Below are positions 1 through 5,586 of a stretch of 7,990 bases of DNA, piece by piece. Numbering within the stretch: the stretch's first letter is position 1; each line of letters begins with the position of its first letter. The stretch spans positions 1 to 7,990 of the forward strand of contig RFJM01000390.1 in the NCBI GenBank assembly GCA_003694905.1, read 5' to 3'. The notes beneath the pieces were generated by a model. That model saw nothing but the letters and a program-made list of their open reading frames with translations. It made no database searches and was not told where the DNA came from. The DNA is from Caldilineae bacterium. Its GTDB lineage: Bacteria; Chloroflexota; Anaerolineae; J102. The translations under genes and the position numbers were made by a program.

Positions 1-81
1 CTGCCTCCGGAGCGCAAGGAGCAGATGGCGGCAGAGTTTCGGGCGGAGTTCGGCCGCCTGCGCCGGCAGTATAGCTTGTAG
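1..81 (+). CDS. C-terminal end of an unidentified plus-strand gene (partial)
   Basis: The first 81 bases read as 26 in-frame codons ending in TAG at 79-81, with the start outside the window. About 22 of the 26 third positions are G or C, as expected for a real gene in this GC-rich DNA. The encoded tail is highly charged (Glu, Arg and Lys with spaced hydrophobics, ending in QYSL) and probably forms an amphipathic helix. That is too little to name a family. The gene converges on the SDR gene, whose stop is at 184-186. A chance open stretch cannot be excluded, because 26 codons without a stop is common at this GC content. Confidence 0.5.
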   Translation: MPPERKEQMAAEFRAEFGRLRRQYSL

Positions 82-106
82 GACGCGGGCCGGGGGCAAG
101 GTAGCG

Positions 107-120
107 CGCCGCGCGCGGCG
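107..120. repeat. 14-bp perfect GC palindrome between convergent genes
   Basis: Positions 107-120 (CGCCGCGCGCGGCG) equal their own reverse complement. The palindrome lies in the 102-nt gap between the two convergent stop codons. It has no spacer to form a comfortable loop and no T-run on either side, so it is a weak candidate for a terminator or protein site. It may simply reflect base composition. Confidence 0.35.
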
Positions 121-168
121 GTCGCATCGGGGTGCGAGGGCAGAGTGGGAATGCGCGGATGTGGGGGC

Positions 169-198
169 GAATCCGGGCGCGGTTCAGCGCCCGGATTC
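169..198 (-). terminator. 12-bp inverted repeat at the end of the SDR gene, possible bidirectional terminator
   Basis: Bases 169-180 (GAATCCGGGCGC) are exactly complementary to 187-198 across a 6-nt loop (181-186). Read on the minus strand, the last codons of the SDR gene form the first arm and its TGA stop is the first half of the loop. The hairpin is very GC-rich but has no U-tract after it on either strand, so a classical intrinsic terminator is not certain. Its place between two convergent genes fits a hairpin that ends or protects transcripts. Confidence 0.5.
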
Positions 199-1050
199 CG
201 GCATCGTTGCCTGCACCAGTTCGCGGCCGCCGGTCACATTGATCGCCTGTCCGGTGACGAAATCCGCGGCTTGCGAGCAGAGATAGGCGACCAACCCGGC
301 AACGTCTTCCGGCAGGCCCAAGCGTCCCACCGGGATCTGGCCCACCGCCGCGGCCACCACCTCTTCCAGCGCCTGCCCCCGCACCATCGACTCCAGCTGC
401 AGGCCCCATCTCTTAAAGCCGGTGTCGATGTCGCCCGGAAGGACGGCGTTCACCGTGATTCCATATTGCGCCACTTCTTGCGCCAGCGATTGTGTAAGCG
501 CCACGACTGCCGCCTTGCTCGCGGCATAGGCTGCCATGTAGGGCTTGGGCCGTATGGCTGCGAGGGAAGAGATGTTGACAATGCGCGCGCGAGAGTACTT
601 GCCGGCCGTCTGCATCAGCGCGGGCAAGGCCAGCTTGCTGCACAGAAAGGTCCCCGTGGCGTTGACCTCCAGGGTTTTGCGCCAGGCCTCTTCCTGCATC
701 TGCGCCACCGGCGCCGGGCCGAACACCACCCCCGCGTTGTTCACCAGGATATCCAGCCGGCCGAATTGCTCCATCGTCATCGTCACCACGGCCTCGACCG
801 CGGCGGCGTCGGTCACATCCACGCGAACCGGCACCGCGCGCACGCCCAGCCCTTCCAGCTCTCGCGCGATCTCCTGCAACTCCTGCCATTGTCCCGCCCC
901 CGGATTCACCAGATGCGACGGTGGTTCCGCGCACAGATCGCCCAGGACCACGTGCGTGCCCTGCCCGGCCAGATGTCGGGCAATGGCGGCCCCGATACCG
1001 TTCTTGCGGCCGGCACCCGTGATGACGGCCACTCTGCCTTGTTCACTCAT
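184..1050 (-). CDS. Short-chain dehydrogenase/reductase (SDR), NAD(P)-dependent oxidoreductase
   Basis: This 288-aa protein is a classical SDR (Rossmann fold, cytosolic). Visible motifs are the glycine-rich cofactor loop TGAGRKNGIG (residues 11-20, two residues longer than the common TGxxxGIG), NNAG at 104-107, Asn130, and the catalytic set Ser162, Tyr175 and Lys179 (YAASK). Asp38 at the end of strand beta-2 suggests NAD(H) rather than NADP(H). Residues 41-57 look slightly longer than in FabG-like proteins. The C-terminal GQAINVTGG segment is typical of the family. The gene starts 7 nt after the upstream ThDP enzyme gene and its GAGGAG ribosome binding site lies in that gene's last codons, so the two are probably co-translated. 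The substrate is unknown. FabG, acetoin/diol dehydrogenase or sugar dehydrogenase roles are all possible, and the pairing favours a hydroxy-ketone or diol. Confidence 0.93.
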   Translation of the reverse strand: MSEQGRVAVITGAGRKNGIGAAIARHLAGQGTHVVLGDLCAEPPSHLVNPGAGQWQELQEIARELEGLGVRAVPVRVDVTDAAAVEAVVTMTMEQFGRLDILVNNAGVVFGPAPVAQMQEEAWRKTLEVNATGTFLCSKLALPALMQTAGKYSRARIVNISSLAAIRPKPYMAAYAASKAAVVALTQSLAQEVAQYGITVNAVLPGDIDTGFKRWGLQLESMVRGQALEEVVAAAVGQIPVGRLGLPEDVAGLVAYLCSQAADFVTGQAINVTGGRELVQATMPESGR

Positions 1051-1057
1051 TGCTACT

Positions 1058-2770
1058 TCACTCCTCGGCGCGGTAGACCATCGAGCCGAAAATCAGCGCG
1101 CCAGGCGGCGCCAGATTGGCCGTCTGGTCCACCATAACCTGGATGAGTGCCGGCCGGCCCGAAGCAGTGGCCCGCTCCAGCGCCGGTTCCAGTTCCTCCA
1201 GGTCTTCCACATACTCACCATGACAGCCAAACCCCTCTGCCACCCTATCGTAGCGCGTGCCGGCATAGATCTCCGTCTCCACAAAGCCCCCCACCTGCGC
1301 CAGGATCTGCGAGGAGCGCTCCATGCCCCAGCCCTGGTCACATGCCACCACCACCGTGATGGGGATGTTGTGTCTGGCCGCGGTCTCCAGCTCCTGGATG
1401 TTAAACCCGAGCGCGCCGTCACCCGTGATCAGATAGACCGGACGTTCAGGGGCAGCCAGCTTGGCGCCGATGGCATAGGGCAGGCCGCTGCCCAGATGGC
1501 CGAACTTGGCCGTATACAGATAGCTGCGCGGGGCGTAAACGGGGTGATAACTCGCACACCACAGGCTCGTATTGCCCCCGTCCTGCACCATGATGGCGTC
1601 ACGGGGGAAGAACTCACGCACCGCCTTTACCATCCGGCCCGAGTTGATACGTCCGCTGCCGTAATCCAGCGACTGCTCCAGTTCCTGCTGCCACTCCGCG
1701 GTCTTCTCGGCATAGCGGGCGAAACCCTCGTGTGGTGTCCGCTCAGGGGTTCGGCGTTGTACTTCCTCCAGAAGAGATGCCAGCGCGGCCTTGGCATCCC
1801 CCACGATGGCGACATCCACCGGGCGATTCACGCCGATGGAAGTGGGATCCACGTCGATCTGGATCAGCCGTTGTGCTGCCGGATCACCCCAAAGAGGTTC
1901 TCGGCCCCAGCCATCCAGCTCGCCCAGGCGACTGCCGGCCACCAGATGCACGTCGGCCTCCTGCCGCGCCATCTCCAGGGCCTCGCGATTGAGCGGGTGG
2001 AAGTAGCGCGGGTGATCTTCGGGTATCACCCCGCGCGCGGCCAGGCTGGTGGTAAACCCGGCCCCCAGATACTCGCCCAGAGCGCGGAACTCTTCCCAGG
2101 CCTCTGCCCAGACCACACCCGCGCCGGCATGAAACATGGGCCGTCGCGACGAAGCCAGCAAATCGGCTGCCGCTGCAAGCAGCCCCGCGTCCCCGGCTCC
2201 GATATCCTGCGCCCGATAGCGGTGTGCAGGCCATACATCGACCTCGGCTTCCGAAATCGTGCCCCTGTAGATGTCCTCGGGGATCTCGATGAACACCGGC
2301 CCCGGCCGTCCCGATATGGCAGCCCGAAACGCCTTGCGCATGACCTCAGGCAGGCGGCGCAGGTCGCGCACACCGGCCTGCCATTTGGTCACCGGCCGGT
2401 ATAGCGCCAGCAGGTCCAACACCTGGAAGCCACCCCCACGGTCGGGATAGACGATATTGCGCCGCCGCTGGCCGGATATGGCAATCAGAGGGGTGCCCTC
2501 GGCATAGGCCAGTGCCACCCCCGACACCATGTTGGCGGCACCGGGGCCGATGCCGCCGATTACCACCCCCGGCTCACCTCTGACGCGTGCCCAGGCCTCG
2601 GCCATATGGGCAGCCGCAGCCTCGTGCCGCGGACAGATGTACTCCATTTGGTAGTCCTTTAGCTTCGCCAGCCAGGTGTTGAAACTCCCGTCCAGCACGC
2701 CGAAAATCATGTTCAGGCCTTCGGCCTGCAGGCAACGCAACAACAACTCGCCGCCGGTGATTGCGCTCAT
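1058..2770 (-). CDS. Thiamine-diphosphate-dependent enzyme, acetolactate synthase / benzaldehyde lyase / 2-hydroxyacyl-CoA lyase superfamily
   Basis: This 570-aa protein has the three-domain layout of the family: N-terminal PYR domain (about 1-170), central domain (about 190-330) and C-terminal PP domain (about 380-540). The glutamate that activates ThDP is present in RHE (Arg48-His49-Glu50). The metal and diphosphate motif begins with GDG at 450-452. The usual Asn-Asn at its end is Cys477-Asp478, followed by QGWGM as in benzaldehyde lyase-like members. Asp478 is 27 residues after Asp451, the family spacing, so it can serve as the Mg2+ ligand. These enzymes make or break C-C bonds next to a carbonyl, for example pyruvate condensation or 2-hydroxyacyl cleavage. 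No small regulatory subunit gene follows, which argues against biosynthetic acetolactate synthase. The ATG at 2770 is chosen because AAGGAG lies 7 nt upstream and the encoded N-terminus (MSAITGGELLL) fits the family. An in-frame ATG at 2818 would add 16 non-conserved residues. Substrate not assigned. Confidence 0.9.
   Translation of the reverse strand: MSAITGGELLLRCLQAEGLNMIFGVLDGSFNTWLAKLKDYQMEYICPRHEAAAAHMAEAWARVRGEPGVVIGGIGPGAANMVSGVALAYAEGTPLIAISGQRRRNIVYPDRGGGFQVLDLLALYRPVTKWQAGVRDLRRLPEVMRKAFRAAISGRPGPVFIEIPEDIYRGTISEAEVDVWPAHRYRAQDIGAGDAGLLAAAADLLASSRRPMFHAGAGVVWAEAWEEFRALGEYLGAGFTTSLAARGVIPEDHPRYFHPLNREALEMARQEADVHLVAGSRLGELDGWGREPLWGDPAAQRLIQIDVDPTSIGVNRPVDVAIVGDAKAALASLLEEVQRRTPERTPHEGFARYAEKTAEWQQELEQSLDYGSGRINSGRMVKAVREFFPRDAIMVQDGGNTSLWCASYHPVYAPRSYLYTAKFGHLGSGLPYAIGAKLAAPERPVYLITGDGALGFNIQELETAARHNIPITVVVACDQGWGMERSSQILAQVGGFVETEIYAGTRYDRVAEGFGCHGEYVEDLEELEPALERATASGRPALIQVMVDQTANLAPPGALIFGSMVYRAEE
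1061..1066 (-). promoter_or_regulatory. Ribosome binding site of the SDR gene inside the ThDP gene
   Basis: GAGGAG, 10 nt before the SDR ATG, is also the two Glu codons that precede the TGA stop of the ThDP enzyme. The arrangement implies translational coupling of the two genes. Confidence 0.7.
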
Positions 2771-2777
2771 GGTGGTT

Positions 2778-2783
2778 CTCCTT
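2778..2783 (-). promoter_or_regulatory. Ribosome binding site deciding the ThDP enzyme start
   Basis: AAGGAG lies 7 nt before the ATG at 2770. The alternative in-frame ATG at 2818 has no comparable site, so the shorter protein is preferred. Confidence 0.75.
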
Positions 2784-2829
2784 GTTGAGTGAAAGCGGTA
2801 CAGAGCCGGCAAAACCAAACGTCATCCCT

Positions 2830-2859
2830 ACTATACAGAAACACTCCTCCGGCCGGCAA
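2830..2859 (-). promoter_or_regulatory. Candidate sigma-70-type promoter for the ThDP-SDR unit
   Basis: On the minus strand a -35-like TTGCCG (2854-2859) is followed after 18 nt by a -10-like TATAGT (2830-2835), about 60 nt upstream of the ThDP start codon. The -10 matches TATAAT in five of six positions and the -35 matches TTGACA in four. The -35 lies in the loop of the metK terminator hairpin and one arm fills the spacer, so terminator and promoter overlap. Found by eye, without a scoring model. Confidence 0.4.
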
Positions 2860-2875
2860 GGCAGGAGGAGTGTTT
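2839..2875 (-). terminator. Intrinsic terminator-like hairpin downstream of metK
   Basis: Bases 2839-2850 (AAACACTCCTCC) are perfectly complementary to 2864-2875, giving a 12-bp stem with a 13-nt loop, 30 nt after the metK stop. In the minus-strand transcript the stem ends in GUGUUU followed by CUGUAU, a short and imperfect U-tract. This is the best candidate for the end of the mtnA-to-metK transcript and separates it from the ThDP-SDR unit. Confidence 0.7.
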
Positions 2876-2905
2876 GGTGTGACGACTTCGAGCAAGGCCG
2901 GGAGA

Positions 2906-4132
2906 TCAGGCCGTGACCGGCTCGCTCAACTTCGCGGCCTGACGCAGCAATTCCGCGCGGTTGGTACGCTCCCAGGGCAGGTCCAGATCATCACGGCCGA
3001 AGTGACCGTAGACTGCGGTCTGCCGGTAGATGGGACGGCGCAGGTCCAGGTCGCGGATGATGGCGCCCGGACGCAGGTCGAAGAACTCCTCTACCAGCTC
3101 GGCGATCCGCATATCGTCGATGCGTCCCGTGCCGAAGGTCTCCACGTTAATGCTCAGGGGCCGGGCCACACCGATGGCGTAGGCCAGCTGGATCTCGCAA
3201 CGGTCGGCCAGGCCCGCGGCGACGATGTTCTTGGCCACCCAGCGGGCAGCATAGGCGGCGCTGCGATCCACCTTGGTGCAATCCTTGCCGCTGAAAGCGC
3301 CGCCGCCATGACGTCCCATGCCGCCATACGTGTCGACGATGATCTTCCGTCCCGTCAGCCCGGCGTCACCCATAGGACCACCTACCACAAAGCGGCCTGT
3401 GGGATTGACGTAAATGAGCATGTCCTTGTCTACCAGCTCGGGAGGCAGGACCGGATCGATGACGTGCTCGATCAAAGCCTGGCGGATTTCCTCCTGGCTG
3501 ATATCGGGAGCATGCTGGGTGCTGATCAGCACCGTGTGAATGCGCTTGGGTTTGCCGTAGGAGTACTCCACCGTCACCTGGCTCTTGCTGTCGGGACGCA
3601 GCCAGGGGAGGATGCCGTTCTTGCGGACCTCGGCCAGGCGGCGCACCAGCTTGTGGGCGTAGTAAATGGGTGTGGGCATCAGCGTGGGCGTCTCGTTGCA
3701 GGCAAAGCCGAACATCATGCCCTGGTCGCCGGCGCCGACGGCCTCGATCTCCTCGTCCGTCATGGTGCCTTCTTTGGCTTCCTTGGCCCGGTCCACACCC
3801 ATGGCGATATCCGGCGACTGCGAGGCCACCGCTACCTGCACGGCGCATGTGTCCGCGCAAAAACCGTATTCGCTGGAGGTGTAGCCGATATCGCGAATCA
3901 CGTCGCGTACCAGCTTGTCGTAGTTGATATGAGCAGTGGTGGTGATCTCACCCATGACCATGACGAAGCCGGTCTTGGTGGCCGCTTCGCAGGCCACGCG
4001 CGCGTAGGGGTCCTGCTCGAAGATGGCGTCCAGCACGGCGTCGCTGATCTGGTCGCACATCTTGTCCGGGTGACCTTCCGAGACGGACTCGCTGGTAAAC
4101 AGCAGTTTGGGAGCGGTCATGAAAGTTGTCAT
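2906..4132 (-). CDS. metK: S-adenosylmethionine synthetase (methionine adenosyltransferase)
   Basis: The enzyme makes SAM from methionine and ATP, releasing phosphate and diphosphate, in the cytosol. The 408-aa product carries the family signatures: SEGHPDK with the catalytic His at residue 21, the GAGDQG hexapeptide at 133-138, and the glycine-rich phosphate loop GGGAFSGKD at 276-284, preceded by YGGMGRH. It is about 25 residues longer than the E. coli enzyme and looks intact. Three in-frame ATGs are possible (4138, 4132, 4120). An AAGGAG motif is only 1 nt from the first, 7 nt from the second and 19 nt from the third, so 4132 is preferred. It follows ahcY after about 50 nt containing a 10-bp hairpin, and a terminator-like hairpin lies 30 nt after its stop. 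With ahcY and the adenosine kinase it makes up part of the SAM cycle. Confidence 0.97.
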   Translation of the reverse strand: MTTFMTAPKLLFTSESVSEGHPDKMCDQISDAVLDAIFEQDPYARVACEAATKTGFVMVMGEITTTAHINYDKLVRDVIRDIGYTSSEYGFCADTCAVQVAVASQSPDIAMGVDRAKEAKEGTMTDEEIEAVGAGDQGMMFGFACNETPTLMPTPIYYAHKLVRRLAEVRKNGILPWLRPDSKSQVTVEYSYGKPKRIHTVLISTQHAPDISQEEIRQALIEHVIDPVLPPELVDKDMLIYVNPTGRFVVGGPMGDAGLTGRKIIVDTYGGMGRHGGGAFSGKDCTKVDRSAAYAARWVAKNIVAAGLADRCEIQLAYAIGVARPLSINVETFGTGRIDDMRIAELVEEFFDLRPGAIIRDLDLRRPIYRQTAVYGHFGRDDLDLPWERTNRAELLRQAAKLSEPVTA

Positions 4133-4139
4133 TTGCATA

Positions 4140-4145
4140 CTCCTT
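4140..4145 (-). promoter_or_regulatory. Ribosome binding site deciding the metK start
   Basis: AAGGAG lies 7 nt before the ATG at 4132 and 1 nt before the ATG at 4138, so the downstream ATG is favoured. The site lies five bases after the stem of the hairpin at 4151-4174. Confidence 0.75.
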
Positions 4146-4150
4146 GCGAC

Positions 4151-4174
4151 AACGTCATCGCGGGCGACGACGTT
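4151..4174 (-). ncRNA. Stem-loop in the metK 5' region (ahcY-metK spacer)
   Basis: In the minus-strand RNA, 10 consecutive bases pair across a CCCG tetraloop, with outer arms AACGUC and GACGUU. One of the ten pairs is G-U. In plus-strand RNA the same position would be an A-C mismatch, so the full stem forms only in the sense of metK. No U-tract follows, so it is not an obvious terminator. It lies 9 nt after the ahcY stop and directly upstream of the metK ribosome binding site. It could be an RNA processing or stability element or tune metK translation. It does not resemble a SAM riboswitch I can recognise. Confidence 0.55.
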
Positions 4175-4183
4175 CTGGAATGG

Positions 4184-5461
4184 TTAGTGTCCTGTTCCGA
4201 GCGTCCACTCGTTCAGGTAGGCCTCTTGTTCGGGCGTCAAGGTATCGATAGAAATGCCCATTGCCGAAAGCTTCAGCGCCGCGATCTCGCGGTCGATGCT
4301 CTCGGGCACGTTGTAGACTTTGTTTTCCAGGTTGGGGCCTTCTTTCAAGATGTACTCGGCCGACAACGCCTGGTTGGCAAAGCTCATGTCCATCACCGCG
4401 CTGGGATGCCCCTCGGCCGCGGCCAGATTTACCAGCCGGCCTTCGCCCGCGACGTAGACACGCCGTCCGTCGGGCAGCCTGTACTCGTCCAGGAAATCTC
4501 GCACCCGCGTGATCTCCACCGCCATCTCGCGCAGAGCCTTCATGTTGATCTCCACATCGAAATGACCGCTGTTGGCCAGGATGGCGCCGTCGCGCATCAC
4601 CTCGATATGATGCCGGTCGATAACGTTGATGTCGCCGGTGGAAGTGCAGAAGATGTCTCCGATCCTGGCCGCTTCGATCATCGGCATCACCCGGAAACCG
4701 TCCATGGCAGCTTCCAGCGCACGGACGGGATCCACCTCCGTGACGATGACGTTGGCCCCCATGCCGCGGGCCCGCATGGCGATCCCCTTGCTGCACCAGC
4801 CGTAGCCACCGACCACGAAATTCTTGCCGGCCAGCAGAACGTTGGTGGCGCGGATGATGCCGTCGATGGTGCTCTGGCCTGTGCCGTAGCGATTGTCGAA
4901 GAAATGCTTGGTCATGGCATCGTTTACGGCGATGACGGGGAATTTGAGTGCGCCCTGGGCTGCCATCGCCTTGAGTCGAATAACGCCTGTGGTGGTTTCT
5001 TCGGTGCCCCCCACCACATTGTCGAGCAACTCCGCCCGAGAGGTATGCAGCGTCGCCACCAGATCCATACCGTCGTCCATGGTGATGTGTGGCTTGATAT
5101 CGAGTACCCGCTGCAGATGCTCGTGGTATTGCTCGTTGCTCTCGCCCTTGATCGCGAATACGGGCATCTCGTAATGGACGACGAGCGCAGCTGCTACGTC
5201 ATCCTGGGTGCTGAGCGGATTGCTGGCACAGAGGGCGGCCTCGGCACCGCCGGCCAACAGCACGCGCATCAGATTGGCCGTCTCGGTAGTGACGTGCATG
5301 GCCGCGGCGATACGCACACCTTTCAGCGGCTGTTCTCGCTTGAAGCGTTCTTCCAGCAACGCCAGGACGGGCATCTCCTTCGCGGCCCATTCCATGCGAA
5401 ACCGGCCCTTGTCGGCCAGGTTGATATCGGCAATGTCGTAGTTCTTTGTCTTCACGGTCAT
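4184..5461 (-). CDS. ahcY: Adenosylhomocysteinase (S-adenosylhomocysteine hydrolase)
   Basis: This NAD+-dependent cytosolic enzyme reversibly splits S-adenosylhomocysteine into adenosine and homocysteine, removing the inhibitor of SAM methyltransferases. The product is 425 aa. Active-site residues line up with the known enzymes: His56, Asp130 (in DDGMDL), Glu155 (in TEETTTG), Lys185, Asp189 and Asn190 (in DNRYGTGQS). The NAD-binding loop GGYGWCSKG is at 218-226. It is the short type, as in Thermotoga and cyanobacteria: it lacks the roughly 40-residue insertion and the C-terminal Lys/Tyr tail that contacts NAD of the neighbouring subunit in long-type enzymes, ending LNEWTLGTGH. An AAGGAG site lies 12 nt before the ATG at 5461, a long spacing, but no better in-frame start exists nearby. 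metK follows, and an adenosine kinase gene precedes it. Confidence 0.97.
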   Translation of the reverse strand: MTVKTKNYDIADINLADKGRFRMEWAAKEMPVLALLEERFKREQPLKGVRIAAAMHVTTETANLMRVLLAGGAEAALCASNPLSTQDDVAAALVVHYEMPVFAIKGESNEQYHEHLQRVLDIKPHITMDDGMDLVATLHTSRAELLDNVVGGTEETTTGVIRLKAMAAQGALKFPVIAVNDAMTKHFFDNRYGTGQSTIDGIIRATNVLLAGKNFVVGGYGWCSKGIAMRARGMGANVIVTEVDPVRALEAAMDGFRVMPMIEAARIGDIFCTSTGDINVIDRHHIEVMRDGAILANSGHFDVEINMKALREMAVEITRVRDFLDEYRLPDGRRVYVAGEGRLVNLAAAEGHPSAVMDMSFANQALSAEYILKEGPNLENKVYNVPESIDREIAALKLSAMGISIDTLTPEQEAYLNEWTLGTGH

Positions 5462-5586
5462 CAGATTGTGGTACTCCTTAATGAATTTGGGTTGTATGTG
5501 AAGGGGGGTGGCAAACGGAGGGGTGAACCTGCTATCATCCGGCCTCGGCAGGAAAGCGGGTTCTTGCTTTTGGTCCGGGCCGGACC
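5462..5586 (-). promoter_or_regulatory. 125-nt leader/intergenic region upstream of ahcY
   Basis: This is the largest gap inside the SAM cluster. In minus-strand order it holds a 6-bp hairpin directly after the kinase stop (5572-5586, GGTCCG and CGGACC around 3 nt), then a possible CCTGC/GCAGG stem enclosing 15 nt with flanking GAA/TTC pairing (about 5524-5562), a C-rich stretch, an AT-richer stretch and the AAGGAG site at 5474-5479. I could not find the conserved core of the SAH riboswitch or a SAM-I type core, nor a clear promoter. An independent ahcY promoter or an unrecognised structured leader are both possible. Confidence 0.4.
5474..5479 (-). promoter_or_regulatory. Ribosome binding site of ahcY with long spacing
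   Basis: AAGGAG is 12 nt from the ahcY ATG, longer than the 7 nt seen for metK and the ThDP gene. A CTG codon lies in frame just before the ATG, at 9 nt spacing, but there is no reason to prefer it as start. Confidence 0.6.

Noticed and set aside
545..2404. 619-codon plus-strand ORF opposite the SDR and ThDP genes
   Set aside because: Antisense to two confidently identified genes, spans their junction, and has no ribosome binding site or family-like motif.
1058..2770. Biosynthetic acetolactate synthase (ilvB) assignment
   Set aside because: No small-subunit gene is next to it, and the PP-domain motif and QGWGM segment look more like benzaldehyde lyase or hydroxyacyl lyase relatives, so no gene symbol is given.
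5462..5586. Known SAH or SAM riboswitch upstream of ahcY
   Set aside because: The conserved core sequences I know for these classes are not present; only short generic pairings are visible, so no named riboswitch is called.
5572..5586. 6-bp hairpin after the kinase stop as an intrinsic terminator
   Set aside because: The stem is short with a 3-nt loop and the following bases in the transcript are AAAAGC, not a U-tract.
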